Below are positions 51,592-60,916 of a stretch of DNA of 64,000 bases, in pieces. The stretch's first letter is position 1, and the number at the start of each line of letters is the position of its first letter. Under the pieces are notes generated by a model, which saw only the letters and a program-made list of their open reading frames with translations, was not told the origin of the DNA and did not search any database. Where the stretch lies: NCBI RefSeq assembly GCF_900240245.1, contig NZ_OESQ01000001.1, forward strand, positions 2,430,571 to 2,494,570. Reading direction: 5' to 3'. The DNA comes from Lachnoclostridium edouardi. Lineage in GTDB: Bacteria > Bacillota > Clostridia > Lachnospirales > Lachnospiraceae. The translations under genes and the position numbers were made by a program.

Positions 51592-52242
51592 ATGGAAAAT
51601 AAAGTAGTAGAGTGGATATTAAAGTATCAGCTGGTGGCTATTTCCAGAGGCGTAAAGCCGGAGCTGATGGTAAAAACAGCTAAGGCCCTGTATGACGGAG
51701 GAGTGAGAAGTCTGGAAATTACTTTTAATCAGGCCTCTGACACTTGCATCCAGGACACAGAAACCTCTATTAAACAGGTAAAACAGGCCCTGGGAGATAA
51801 AATGTGTATTGGCGCAGGCACTGTTATGACAATAGAGCAGGCCGAAGCAGCTTATCAGGCCGGGGCAGATTTTGCCCTGGCCCCGGATACTAATATAGAT
51901 GTGATTAAGAAAATTGTTAAATTAGGCATGGCGGCTGTGCCGGGAGCCTTAACTCCAACAGAAATCGCCGCAGCTTACCAGGCCGGAGCTTCTATTGTTA
52001 AGCTGTTTCCGGCAGGAAATATGGGGCTTAACTATGTAAAAGCGATTAGAGGCCCAATTAACCACGTGCCTCTTATGGCAGTGGGGGGAGTAAATGTGGA
52101 GAATATCAGGGAATTTCTGGACAACGGCTTTACCAGTGTGGGAATCGGCTCTAATATTGTGAAAAACTCCCTGATTGAAGCCGGAAAATTTGACGAAATC
52201 ACAGCTTTGGCTAAGGCTTATACAGAGCAGCTGGAAAAATAA
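51592..52242 (+). CDS. eda: KDPG/KDPGal aldolase (Eda/DgoA family)
   Basis: 216 residues from ATG 51592 (AAGAAGGGAGAATT upstream). The Schiff-base Lys is in SIVKLFPAGN (near 138), the catalytic Glu in SLEITFN (near 41), and GAGTVMT and AVGGVN line the barrel. It splits 2-keto-3-deoxy-6-phosphogluconate or -galactonate into pyruvate and glyceraldehyde-3-phosphate. It is the last gene of the dgo operon. Its 3' end overlaps the convergent LysR gene by 25 bp. Confidence 0.92.
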   Translation: MENKVVEWILKYQLVAISRGVKPELMVKTAKALYDGGVRSLEITFNQASDTCIQDTETSIKQVKQALGDKMCIGAGTVMTIEQAEAAYQAGADFALAPDTNIDVIKKIVKLGMAAVPGALTPTEIAAAYQAGASIVKLFPAGNMGLNYVKAIRGPINHVPLMAVGGVNVENIREFLDNGFTSVGIGSNIVKNSLIEAGKFDEITALAKAYTEQLEK

Positions 52243-53129
52243 TCGCGGATATAGTGATACAGCTTTGTTTCCCAGGAATTTAAGGTCCAGTTTTTCCGCC
52301 GTATTAAAACATTCATACGGTATTGTTTAGGCTCCAGAGAATAATATACAATTTTGTCTCTGGCAGAGGCGCAGGATTCAGCCAGAAAGGTTACGCCGAT
52401 TCCCATGGCCACCATACTCCGTGTGGTGGTTATGCTGTTGGTTTCACACATAGCCTTAGGATACAAACCGGACAAATGAAAAACATTGTCTGAAACATAG
52501 CGGAGGGAGGAGGCTTTTTTGGACAGCAGCCAGTTGTCGTCGCCAAAATAAGCGTTCAGGTCCTGAAGAGACACAGTAGGCCCTGGATTGATTTTACAGT
52601 AAGGGTGATCTACCGGCACTGCTAAAAAAATCTCCTCGTTTCTCAAAATATCTACCTGCTCATGGGAAAAGGCGGAAGTAGTATTTAAGGCCGCAATGCC
52701 GAAGTCTACATTTTCTTCTGCAATTAAGCTGACAAGAGTGGGAATATTAGTTTCTGTTATTTCAATAGTAATTTTAGGATAATCAGCCTTAAATCTGGGG
52801 ATAATTTCTGTCAGCATTTCTAAGCTGAACTGGGAGGTGACGCCGATGGTAATATGACCTCTCAGGTCCAATTCACCAATATCCTGATATAATTCTTTTT
52901 GAATGGCAATAACCTTTTGGGCCGCATTTACATATAAAATGCCGGCGGGAGTGAGAACCAGCTCGCCTTTGGCCCGGAGGAATAAAGGCGTTCCCAATTC
53001 CTGCTCCAATTTACTCACATACTGGCTGAGGGAGGACTGGGATACGTATAATTCCTCTGCTGCCTTTGTCATATTTTTCTTTTTGGCGATTGTAATAATA
53101 TAATTTAAATATTTAACGTCCAAAATCAT
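52218..53129 (-). CDS. LysR-family regulator, probably of gudD
   Basis: 303 residues. The N-terminal HTH is NMTKAAEELYVSQSSLSQYVSKLEQELG (residues ~19-46, two helices and turn), followed by a LysR substrate domain. It is divergent from gudD with a 176-bp gap containing two tandem CTGTAATATT repeats. It is clearly paralogous to the LysR at 54733-55626. Likely an activator of glucarate use. GGGGGAATG precedes the ATG on the minus strand. Confidence 0.9.
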   Translation of the reverse strand: MILDVKYLNYIITIAKKKNMTKAAEELYVSQSSLSQYVSKLEQELGTPLFLRAKGELVLTPAGILYVNAAQKVIAIQKELYQDIGELDLRGHITIGVTSQFSLEMLTEIIPRFKADYPKITIEITETNIPTLVSLIAEENVDFGIAALNTTSAFSHEQVDILRNEEIFLAVPVDHPYCKINPGPTVSLQDLNAYFGDDNWLLSKKASSLRYVSDNVFHLSGLYPKAMCETNSITTTRSMVAMGIGVTFLAESCASARDKIVYYSLEPKQYRMNVLIRRKNWTLNSWETKLYHYIRDYFSSCSV

Positions 53130-53193
53130 TCCCCCTTCAGTTATTTTATCTATTAGTATTAGAAAATTTGATGGCAGTCATTAAATATAAGTA

Positions 53194-53226
53194 TTGGCTT
53201 CCTGTAATATTCTGTAATATTATTAT
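53194..53226 (+). promoter_or_regulatory. gudD control region with tandem CTGTAATATT
   Basis: CTGTAATATT occurs twice head to tail (53202-53211, 53212-53221) right after TTGGCT (53194-53199) and into a TATTAT (53221-53226). This is a position where a LysR protein could contact the promoter. Confidence 0.4.
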
Positions 53227-53305
53227 AGCAAAATGACAACAGAATAAAAGCCGTAAAAACAGCAGAAAATGGATTTTTTGCAGCTTTAAAATTGAAGGAG
53301 GAAAA

Positions 53306-54661
53306 ATGGATCACAAAACAGAATATGGAACTCCTGTTATTACAGAGATGAAAGTAATTCCTGTAGCAGGCTACGACAGTATGTTAATGACTTTAAGCGG
53401 CGCCCACGCCCCTTATTTTACAAGAAACCTGGTAATTTTAAAGGACAGCGCCGGCCACACCGGAATCGGAGAAATTCACGGAGGAGATTACACCTGCGCA
53501 GCTTTAGAAAGCTGTATTCCTTTGGTAGAGGGGCAGCAGGTGGGAATGTACCGGAAGGTGTTAGACAATATCCACAAGGCGGCAAAACGGGCTGACGAGG
53601 ACGACGGAGAAGGAATTCAGAGTCTGGATATTAGTAAGCTGAAATTTGTAGTAAAAGCAGAGTGGGCCATTGAATGTGCAATGCTGGATCTTTTAGGCCA
53701 ATATTTAGGACTTCCTGTATGCGAGCTTTTAGGGGACGGAAAACAGAGAGATCAGGTAGAAACCTTAGGATATTTATTTTATGTCAGCGATAAAAACAAG
53801 GCAGATTTACCTTATATTGACGAAAGCGGCAGCCAGGACCCTTGGTTTCAGCTGCGCCGTCAGGAAATGCTGACGCCAGAAAGAATTGTGGAGCAGGCTC
53901 AGGTACTTCAGGAAAAATATGGTTTCAGAAACTTTAAGCTGAAAGGCGGAGTTTTAGCCGGAGCTGAGGAAATGGAAGCCATTAAAGCTTTAAAGAAAGC
54001 TTATCCTGACGGAAGAATTAACATTGATCCTAATGGAGCCTGGAGTTTAGACGAGGCAATAAAAATCTGTAAACCTATGGAAGGAATTCTTACATATATA
54101 GAAGATCCCTGCGGTCCTGAGGCAGGTTATTCCAGCAGAGAGATTATGGCTGAATTTAAGAATGCAGTGAACCTTCCTGTAGCAACCAATATGATTGCTA
54201 CTGACTGGAGACAGTTTTATCATGCGGCGGCTTTAAAGGCTGTGGATATTGTGCTGGCAGATCCTCATTTCTGGGGATTTGGAGGAAGCGTGCGCATGGC
54301 TCAGCTGTTAAATGACTGGGGACTTACATGGGGAAGCCATTCCAACAACCATTTTGATATTACGCTGACAGCCTTTGCCCACGTGGCAGCTGCAGCTCCA
54401 GGCACGCCTACAGCCTTAGATACTCATTGGATTTGGCAGGACGGACAGAATCTGCTTCTGGATACGCCTGAGATTAAAAACGGCTACTTAGAGGTTCCGA
54501 AAAAACCTGGTTTGGGTGTAACTATTAATATGGAAAGAGTAATGGAAGCAAATGCCTTGTACAAAAACCTGAAAAACCATGACAGAGATGATGCAGAGGC
54601 TATGCAGTTCTTAATTCCAGGATGGAAATTTGATTCTAAAAAACCAGCCTTAGTTCGATAA
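53306..54661 (+). CDS. gudD: Glucarate dehydratase
   Basis: 451 residues, typical GudD size, and close to the enterobacterial enzyme along its length: VIPVAGYDSMLMTLSGAHAP, FKLKGGVLAG (Lys-X-Lys base), NIDPNGAWSLDEA (metal Asp), EDPCGPEAGYS (Glu), TNMIATDWRQF, GSHSNNHFDI (catalytic His) and DTHWIWQDG. It dehydrates D-glucarate (and L-idarate) to 5-keto-4-deoxyglucarate. It is monocistronic, with a LysR gene divergent on one side and a terminator on the other. GAAGGAGGAAAA precedes the ATG. Confidence 0.95.
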   Translation: MDHKTEYGTPVITEMKVIPVAGYDSMLMTLSGAHAPYFTRNLVILKDSAGHTGIGEIHGGDYTCAALESCIPLVEGQQVGMYRKVLDNIHKAAKRADEDDGEGIQSLDISKLKFVVKAEWAIECAMLDLLGQYLGLPVCELLGDGKQRDQVETLGYLFYVSDKNKADLPYIDESGSQDPWFQLRRQEMLTPERIVEQAQVLQEKYGFRNFKLKGGVLAGAEEMEAIKALKKAYPDGRINIDPNGAWSLDEAIKICKPMEGILTYIEDPCGPEAGYSSREIMAEFKNAVNLPVATNMIATDWRQFYHAAALKAVDIVLADPHFWGFGGSVRMAQLLNDWGLTWGSHSNNHFDITLTAFAHVAAAAPGTPTALDTHWIWQDGQNLLLDTPEIKNGYLEVPKKPGLGVTINMERVMEANALYKNLKNHDRDDAEAMQFLIPGWKFDSKKPALVR

Positions 54662-54680
54662 GCCGGGCAATAAATAAAAG

Positions 54681-54734
54681 CGCCATATTTTACAAGCGGC
54701 AGGAAAATGCGGTTTGTAAAATGTGGCGTTTTTT
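54681..54734. terminator. Terminator between gudD and convergent lysR
   Basis: CGCCATATTTTACAA (54681-54695) pairs with TTGTAAAATGTGGCG (54714-54728; one G-U pair) and is followed by TTTTTT. Confidence 0.85.
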
Positions 54735-55626
54735 AATGAAAATAATTTTTCACAAAATCAAAAAATGCTTGTTCTGGTCTGTTGAGAACCAGATTTTTTC
54801 TGTGAACTAAAATATTGTAGCGATAAAGCTTAGGAGAAAGGGAATAATAATGAACAAGATTTTCCTGAGCTTTTCCGGAAACAGGTATAAAAGCTACGCC
54901 GGTTCCCTGGGCTACCATATCGCAGGTAAGCAAAAGTCCGTTTACCTCGCAGATGTGGGAGGGAGGAGAGGCGGAATATTGGGTAAACAGCCGGTTGGCC
55001 AGATGGCGGTTGGCAGAACCCTTTCGCGACAGCAGAAAATTATCATTATAAAAGCTGGACATCAGCTCCTTCTGGGATATTTCCGCTCCTGGATGAGACT
55101 GACAGTAAGGGTGGTTTTTAGGCACGGCAAATAAAACCTCCTCCTCCCGAAGCAGCTCTGTGGTGTCGTCCAGCTCGTCCTTAGAGTCCACAGAAATTAA
55201 AGCAAAATCTACTTTCCCGTCGGCAATCTCTTTTTCCAGGAAAATGATTTCTGTCTGAGACAATTCAAACGTTACATCCGGAAAAGCCTCCCTGAACTGA
55301 GGGATAACATCTGCAAATAATCTGTTGCCCCAAAGAGAGGTGGTGGAAATGACAATGTGAGCCTTGTGGTCCAGATCAGATATGTTTTTATACAGCTGCT
55401 TTTTAATCTCCACCACATTTTGAGCCGCCTCCACATACAGCTGGCCTGCAGGCGTGAGAAGCAGTTCGTTTTTGGCGCGGAGGAAAAGAGGAGTTCCCAC
55501 ATCCTGTTCCAGTTTTGACAGATAATAGCTGAGAGAGGACTGGGATACAAACAGCTTTTCAGCGGCTTTTGTCATATTTTTTTCTTCTGCAATCGCAATA
55601 ATGTAGGTTAAATACTTTATATCCAA
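54733..55626 (-). CDS. LysR-family regulator, probably of tctCBA
   Basis: 297 residues, starting at TTG 55626 with TAAGGAGATAACAA before it on the minus strand. The HTH NMTKAAEKLFVSQSSLSYYL and GTPLFLRAKNELLLTPAGQLYV are nearly the same as in the LysR at 52218-53129. It is divergent from the Tct transporter operon, whose promoter carries a perfect GTTCTGCAGAAC palindrome. The inducer is probably a carboxylate taken up by Tct. Confidence 0.9.
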   Translation of the reverse strand: MDIKYLTYIIAIAEEKNMTKAAEKLFVSQSSLSYYLSKLEQDVGTPLFLRAKNELLLTPAGQLYVEAAQNVVEIKKQLYKNISDLDHKAHIVISTTSLWGNRLFADVIPQFREAFPDVTFELSQTEIIFLEKEIADGKVDFALISVDSKDELDDTTELLREEEVLFAVPKNHPYCQSHPGAEISQKELMSSFYNDNFLLSRKGSANRHLANRLFTQYSASPPSHICEVNGLLLTCDMVAQGTGVAFIPVSGKAQENLVHYYSLSPKLYRYNILVHRKNLVLNRPEQAFFDFVKNYFH

Positions 55627-55725
55627 ATTGTTATCTCCTTAGCAATCTTTGTGCCAATCGAAAAATTCTATTAAGGTTATCAAAGTTATATATTGGAAAA
55701 AATAAATAGATTATGATATAAATAA

Positions 55726-55778
55726 ACCATGGTTGCTGTACAAAATAGACAGTTCTGCAGAACAATCCATGGTATAAT
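55726..55778 (+). promoter_or_regulatory. tctCBA promoter with palindromic sites
   Basis: TATAAT at 55773-55778 with no good -35. In its place is GTTCTGCAGAAC (55752-55763), a perfect 12-bp palindrome. CCATGGT repeats flank it at 55727-55733 and 55767-55773, 40 bp apart. This fits activation by the divergent LysR. Confidence 0.6.
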
Positions 55779-55845
55779 TTCATTTTTATTTTACATTAGG
55801 TAGTATAGCATATACAGTTGAAAAAAGCAAAAATTGGAGGATGTT

Positions 55846-56901
55846 ATGAGAAAGAAAATTGTAAGTATAATTGTTGGCACTGCCATGGCAGTTTCTATGT
55901 TGGCAGGCTGCGGCTCTAAGGAGGAGGCTCCGACAACAGCTCAAACTGAGGCAAAGGCAGATGAGGGAGAAGCAGGCGGCGCAAGCGGGGAAGCTTCCCA
56001 GGAAGGCGGATATGAATTTAAAGATACTATCACACTGATCTGTCCGGTAAAGGCCGGCGGCGACACAGACAGAAACGCCCGGGTGCTGGCTCAGTACATG
56101 CAGAAGTATGCAGGCGTCAATGTAGTTGTAAAAAATGTAGACGGCGGAGCCACTGTTATGGGAATGCAGGAATGTCTGGACGCTAAGCCGGACGGCACTA
56201 CATTGGTGGTAAACGGAACAGACTTGTTTGTGCCTTATATGCAGGGCAGCTCCCAGATTAATATTGACAGCTTTAAAACAGTGGCGATTCCTGTAATTGA
56301 TAATACAACTGTTTTAGCAGTGAACAAAAACTCTGGATGGAATACATTAGAAGACCTTCTGAAGGCTTCTCAGGCAGAGCCAAACAGTATTGAATACGGC
56401 GGAAAAATCGGCGCTTCCAATCAGATTTGCGGAATTGCAATGAACAAAGAATGGGACGCTAATCTGAAGTTTGTAGATGTTGGAAATAACGCTGCAAAGC
56501 TGACGGCGTTGTTAGGCGAGCAGACAGATGTTATTAATATTTCTTATGCCTTAGCTACTGATTACTTTACAACAGGCGAATTTATTCCACTGTGCCTTTT
56601 AGGAGCTGAGAAGAATGAACTGCTTGCAGATGTTCCCATGGCCTCTGACTACGGCTTAAAGGACGTAGACTTCAGCAAGTTTTTCTGGGTTGGAACAGGA
56701 CCTGAGGTTCCGGACGAAACAGTAGAGGCTTTAGCAGATGTAGTTAAAAAAGCAACAGAAGATCCGGAATTTATTTCCTCTATGGAAAGCTACTATCTGA
56801 CAGTAGACTTTATGGCGGGAAAAGAAGCCCAGGAGTTTGCAAATCAAATGTATGAGACAGGTCTTCTGCCATATAAGGACGCATTCTTACAGCAGCAGTA
56901 A
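55846..56901 (+). CDS. tctC: Tripartite tricarboxylate transporter binding lipoprotein (TctC)
   Basis: 351 residues from ATG 55846 (TTGGAGGATGTT upstream; TTG 55834 rejected because it lies in that site). Signal peptide with lipobox SMLAGCGS. An acidic Ala/Glu/Gly linker (about 25-55) precedes the Bug-family domain (ITLICPVKAGGDTDRNARVL near 60). It binds a di- or tricarboxylate outside the cell for the TctAB permease. The operon partners (aldolase, reductase, RraA-like) suggest a sugar-diacid or keto-acid ligand. Confidence 0.9.
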   Translation: MRKKIVSIIVGTAMAVSMLAGCGSKEEAPTTAQTEAKADEGEAGGASGEASQEGGYEFKDTITLICPVKAGGDTDRNARVLAQYMQKYAGVNVVVKNVDGGATVMGMQECLDAKPDGTTLVVNGTDLFVPYMQGSSQINIDSFKTVAIPVIDNTTVLAVNKNSGWNTLEDLLKASQAEPNSIEYGGKIGASNQICGIAMNKEWDANLKFVDVGNNAAKLTALLGEQTDVINISYALATDYFTTGEFIPLCLLGAEKNELLADVPMASDYGLKDVDFSKFFWVGTGPEVPDETVEALADVVKKATEDPEFISSMESYYLTVDFMAGKEAQEFANQMYETGLLPYKDAFLQQQ

Positions 56902-57001
56902 TACACATTTTATAGAAAAATGAGGGGACGGAGGCGTGAAAATACGTTCCGTTCCTTTTTCTTGATTTATAGGAAACTAAATAACTAGAAGGAGATTAAT
57001 A

Positions 57002-57499
57002 ATGAAAGAAAAACGCAGTGATATTTTTTCAGCAGTGGCATTTTTCCTGTTTGCAGTATTTGTGTACGTAGGTTCTTACTGGATTCCCGCCACCACATCC
57101 GACATCCTGGGCTCCCGGTTTTTCCCTAAAGCAGTGGCTGTTTTAATAGGAATTCTGGCTGTGATGCAGATTGTATTATCTGTTTCTAATATGAAAAAGC
57201 TTCCCGCCAAAGAAAGTGAAAAAACGGAAAAGAAAGAAGGAAAGGGAATTAACAAGCCTTTATTCCTTACAACAGCCGCTTTATTTGTTTATTATGTGCT
57301 GGTTCTTCAAATCGGCTTTACCATCACTTCTATACTGTATCTGTTATTTGAGGGGGCTGTGCTGATGCAGAAGGAGGACTTAAAAAATAAAAAGAAGATG
57401 ACAATTCTTGTGCTGGTAGCTGTAATTGTTCCAATTTTTATTAACACTATTTTCTGGAAGGTATTCAGCATTGCGTTGCCGGCCGGCGCTTTATTCTAA
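57002..57499 (+). CDS. tctB: Tripartite tricarboxylate transporter small subunit (TctB)
   Basis: 165 residues with four hydrophobic helices (about 10-27, 40-58, 85-115, 135-160) and the LGSRFFPKAVA segment after helix 1, as in TctB. AGAAGGAGATTAATA precedes the ATG. It is the middle gene of the TctCBA operon. Confidence 0.88.
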   Translation: MKEKRSDIFSAVAFFLFAVFVYVGSYWIPATTSDILGSRFFPKAVAVLIGILAVMQIVLSVSNMKKLPAKESEKTEKKEGKGINKPLFLTTAALFVYYVLVLQIGFTITSILYLLFEGAVLMQKEDLKNKKKMTILVLVAVIVPIFINTIFWKVFSIALPAGALF

Positions 57500-57517
57500 T
57501 AGAGGAGGAGACTTATA

Positions 57518-59017
57518 ATGGAATTACTCCAGGGATTTCAGGATATTTTTAATTTGACAACCTTGCTGCTGATGTTAGGCGGTGTATTTGGAGGGCTGGT
57601 AATCGGCGCTCTTCCAGGACTTTCCGCATTTACTGCCTTGGCAATTATGCTTCCATTTACATTTGGAATGGACCCTGTAAACGGAATCTCTTTTCTGATG
57701 GCCATTTATGTGGGAGGCTGCTCCGGCGGTTTGATTTCTGCTATTTTGCTGGGCATACCAGGCACCCCCTCGTCTATTGCAACATGCTTTGACGGTTTCC
57801 CTATGGCCAAAAACGGGGAAGCTAAGAAAGCCTTAGGCACAGCTGTTTTATTCTCCTTTATCGGTGGAATTTTTGGCGCCTTAGTGCTGTCCTTTGTAGG
57901 GCCATACATTGCAAGAGTGGCATTAAAATTTAGTTCATATGACTATTTTGCAATTATTCTTTTTGCTTTAACTACTGTTTCCGCTCTTTCAGAGGGAAGT
58001 ATGATTAAGGGTCTGCTGTCCTGCCTTCTGGGAATTTCTTTAGGATTTGTGGGAACTGACAGTTTAAGCTCTTACTACCGCTATACCTTTGGAATTAACA
58101 AGCTGGCTAATGGATTTAACCTGGTTCCAGTATTAATCGGTTTATTTGCTGTATCTCAGATTATGATTACAGCCAGGGATAAAGCCCATTCCGCCCAGGT
58201 AGTGTCTATTACTAATGTGCCGCAGAAAAAGGTAAAGGGCTTTGGACTGAGCATGAAGGAGTTTTTATTCCACATGAAGACAGCTATTCCCTGCGCTATT
58301 ATTGGACTGGTAATCGGTATTCTTCCCGGCTTAGGAGGAAATGTAAGTAACTTAATGGCGTATTCTTATGCTAAGAAAACTTCTAAATATCCTGAAAAAT
58401 TCGGAACAGGTATTCCCGACGGCGTGGTGGCTTCAGAGACAGCCAACAACGCTACTGTAGGCGGAGCTGTTATTATTCTTTTAACCTTAGGTATTCCGGG
58501 AGATAATGCAACCTCCATTATCCTGGCCGGCTTCCAGATGCACGATGTAACCCCGGGACCGCTTTTATTTAAAACAAGCGGCGAGCTGGTATATGCTATT
58601 TTAGCCGCGTTTATTCTGGCCAATGTAATGTTCTTCATTATGGAATATTTTGGACTTCCTATTTTTACTAAAATGTTGTCCGTGCCGTCCACATTATTGC
58701 TGCCAGTAGTAATTGTGTGCTGCTTTGTAGGCTCCTACTGCGCAAATAACAACAGCCTGGACATTTTAATTATGGTTTTATTCGGCTTATTAGGATATGT
58801 TTTGAAAAAATATAAATACCCGCTGGCCCCTCTTGTTGTAGGATTTATTTTGGCCCCGTTGTTGGAGACCTATTTAAGGCGTTCCCTGATGAAAACAGAC
58901 GGAAGCTTCCTGCCGATTATTCAGTCCCCTATTGCTGCAGTATTCCTTATTTGCACAGTAATTGCAGTTGTATATACAGCTATAGGTGAAATAAAAAAGG
59001 CAAGACAGGCCGCATAA
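57518..59017 (+). CDS. tctA: Tripartite tricarboxylate transporter large subunit (TctA)
   Basis: 499 residues and about 12 helices. TctA hallmarks: GALPGLSAFTALAIMLPFTFGM near 30, LLGIPGTPSSIATCFDGFPMAKNGEAKKALG near 85 (in pieces), VIGILPGLGGNVSNLMAYSYAKKTS near 265 and TLGIPGDNATSIILAGFQMHDVTPGP near 325. It forms the membrane channel. AGAGGAGGAGACTTATA precedes the ATG. The aldolase gene follows 20 bp later. Confidence 0.93.
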   Translation: MELLQGFQDIFNLTTLLLMLGGVFGGLVIGALPGLSAFTALAIMLPFTFGMDPVNGISFLMAIYVGGCSGGLISAILLGIPGTPSSIATCFDGFPMAKNGEAKKALGTAVLFSFIGGIFGALVLSFVGPYIARVALKFSSYDYFAIILFALTTVSALSEGSMIKGLLSCLLGISLGFVGTDSLSSYYRYTFGINKLANGFNLVPVLIGLFAVSQIMITARDKAHSAQVVSITNVPQKKVKGFGLSMKEFLFHMKTAIPCAIIGLVIGILPGLGGNVSNLMAYSYAKKTSKYPEKFGTGIPDGVVASETANNATVGGAVIILLTLGIPGDNATSIILAGFQMHDVTPGPLLFKTSGELVYAILAAFILANVMFFIMEYFGLPIFTKMLSVPSTLLLPVVIVCCFVGSYCANNNSLDILIMVLFGLLGYVLKKYKYPLAPLVVGFILAPLLETYLRRSLMKTDGSFLPIIQSPIAAVFLICTVIAVVYTAIGEIKKARQAA

Positions 59018-59037
59018 AGAAAAGGAGAGAGGCGAAT

Positions 59038-59844
59038 ATGTATTATAAAAATCAATTCCGGCAGCTGCTAAATGACAGGGCGGGAACAGTGGGAACCAGA
59101 CTTCATTCTACATGGCCCATTGTGACAGAAGCAGTAGGAGCCTTGGGAAAATACGATTATATTGAATTTACAGCAGAATATGCTCCTTATAATCAATATG
59201 ATTTGGAAAATATTGTTCGGGCCGCAGAAGTTCACCACATGATGAGTATGATAAAGGTGGACTACCAAAATAGAGGATTTGTGGCCCAGAAGGCTGTGGC
59301 CTCTGGTTTCCAGTCTGTATTATTTACAGATCATACCTCCCCGGAGGAAGTAGAGGAAACTATTAAGCTGATTCTGCCTAAGTGCCCTGCATACAACGGA
59401 AAAATGGGATACGCCAACAGAAGATGGATTGGATATCAAAGTACAGCCACCCAGGAGGAATATGCCCAGATGGCCGCTGAGACGGTAAAAGCATTTATGA
59501 TTGAGAAAAAAGAGGCGGTAGATTGTATTGAAGAAATCTGCAGCGTTCCCGGAATTGATATGATACAGTTTGGGCCAAATGATTTTGCATTAAGCTCTGG
59601 ATTTAATATGAGAGATGACAAAAAAAGGGTGCAGGCCGCAGAAAAAAAGGTAATAGAAACTGCAATCAGCCACGGAATACGCCCCAGATGTGAGTTAAAC
59701 AGCGCAGAGGAGGCCAGATATTATCTGGATTTAGGGGTAAAGGATTTCAGCATTGGTCTGGAATTAAGGATTCTTCAAAATTTCCTGGCAGACCAGGGGG
59801 ACCGGCTTTTAAATTTAATGGCAGAACAAGGTTTAATCAGATAA
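59038..59844 (+). CDS. HpcH/HpaI-family (class II) keto-acid aldolase
   Basis: 268 residues. The metal-binding region is MIEKKEAVDCIEEI (Glu near 158) and MIQFGPNDFALSSG (Asp near 181). Family enzymes split 4-hydroxy-2-keto acids into pyruvate and an aldehyde, for example 5-keto-4-deoxyglucarate into pyruvate and tartronate semialdehyde (GarL). That reaction would link gudD to the reductase at 34162. It is in an operon with tctCBA and a YiaK-type reductase. AAAGGAGAGAGGCGAAT precedes the ATG. Confidence 0.85.
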   Translation: MYYKNQFRQLLNDRAGTVGTRLHSTWPIVTEAVGALGKYDYIEFTAEYAPYNQYDLENIVRAAEVHHMMSMIKVDYQNRGFVAQKAVASGFQSVLFTDHTSPEEVEETIKLILPKCPAYNGKMGYANRRWIGYQSTATQEEYAQMAAETVKAFMIEKKEAVDCIEEICSVPGIDMIQFGPNDFALSSGFNMRDDKKRVQAAEKKVIETAISHGIRPRCELNSAEEARYYLDLGVKDFSIGLELRILQNFLADQGDRLLNLMAEQGLIR

Positions 59845-59864
59845 ACAGCTTAGAGGAGAAAATT

Positions 59865-60875
59865 ATGAGATTATCATTTGAAGAAATAGAAAGCCAAATT
59901 AAACGGGTTTTTATGAAATATGGAATGACAGAGGAAAAGGCCGATATCTGCGCCAGAGTCCATACAGAATCTACATATGACGGAATTTATTCCCACGGCA
60001 CCGGAAGAGTGGCCAGGTTTGTGGATTACATTAAAAAAGGCTGGGTGGACATTCAGGCTGATCCTACTTTAGAAAGAGACTGCGGCGCCATCAGAATTTA
60101 TAACGGAAACATGGGCCCAGGCGTTTTAAACGCAATGTACGGCGTAGAAGAAGGGATGAAGCTGGCCAGCCAGTACGGAATCGGAATGGTAGGATTAAAA
60201 AATACTACTCACTGGATGAGAGGCGGCAGCTACGGACTTTACGCGGCAAACCGCGGCTACATTGCTATTATGTGGACTAATACAGAATCTGTTATGCCTC
60301 CCTGGGGTGCAAAGGAGTGCCGTTTAGGCAATAATCCTTTTGTTATGGCAGTGCCGGGAGCAGATGGAAGAGAGCCAATGATGTTGGATATGGCTATTTC
60401 CCAATATGCTTATGGAAAGCTGGCTATGCTTAGATTGGCTGGAAAAAAACTGCCTTTTCCAGGAGGATTTGATGAGGATGGAAATATTACAGATGATCCA
60501 GGCACCATTGAAAAAACAAGAAGAATGCTTCCTATTGGATATTGGAAGGGCTCCAGCTTTTCCTTTATGCTGGATTTAGTGGCAACCCTTCTCACAGACG
60601 GCATTGGTGCCTCTGATTTAGACCATGTGGGAAAAGGAAGCTGCGGAGGCGCTTCCCAGGTAATGATTCTTATTGACCCTAAGAAAACTGTAGACGGAGA
60701 AAGAATGGGGGAGGAAATTGAAAAAGCAGTAAAGCATTTAAAGGGAGCTGCTTTAGCAGAACATTCTACTGGAATTTTCGCCCCGGGGGACGATTATATT
60801 AACTTTCGCAAAGAGCACGACGAAAAAGGAATTTTTGTGGAAGACGTTATTTGGAATGAAATTCTTTCTCTGTAA
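59865..60875 (+). CDS. dlgD: 2,3-diketogulonate reductase-like (YiaK, malate/lactate DH type 2)
   Basis: 336 residues of the Ldh_2 family. It closely follows E. coli YiaK in NTTHWMRGGSYGL, MPPWGAKECRLGNNP, RRMLPIGYWKGSSFSFMLDL (in parts) and GVYSHGxxR-like GIYSHGTGRVARF with the catalytic His near 47. It reduces a 2-keto acid with NAD(P)H; 2,3-diketo-L-gulonate or a related diketo sugar acid is likely. TAGAGGAGAAAATT precedes the ATG. It lies 20 bp after the aldolase gene. Confidence 0.88.
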   Translation: MRLSFEEIESQIKRVFMKYGMTEEKADICARVHTESTYDGIYSHGTGRVARFVDYIKKGWVDIQADPTLERDCGAIRIYNGNMGPGVLNAMYGVEEGMKLASQYGIGMVGLKNTTHWMRGGSYGLYAANRGYIAIMWTNTESVMPPWGAKECRLGNNPFVMAVPGADGREPMMLDMAISQYAYGKLAMLRLAGKKLPFPGGFDEDGNITDDPGTIEKTRRMLPIGYWKGSSFSFMLDLVATLLTDGIGASDLDHVGKGSCGGASQVMILIDPKKTVDGERMGEEIEKAVKHLKGAALAEHSTGIFAPGDDYINFRKEHDEKGIFVEDVIWNEILSL

Positions 60876-60916
60876 CAGGATACAGGATACAAAATAAATA
60901 AGAAGGGGGCGGCATA

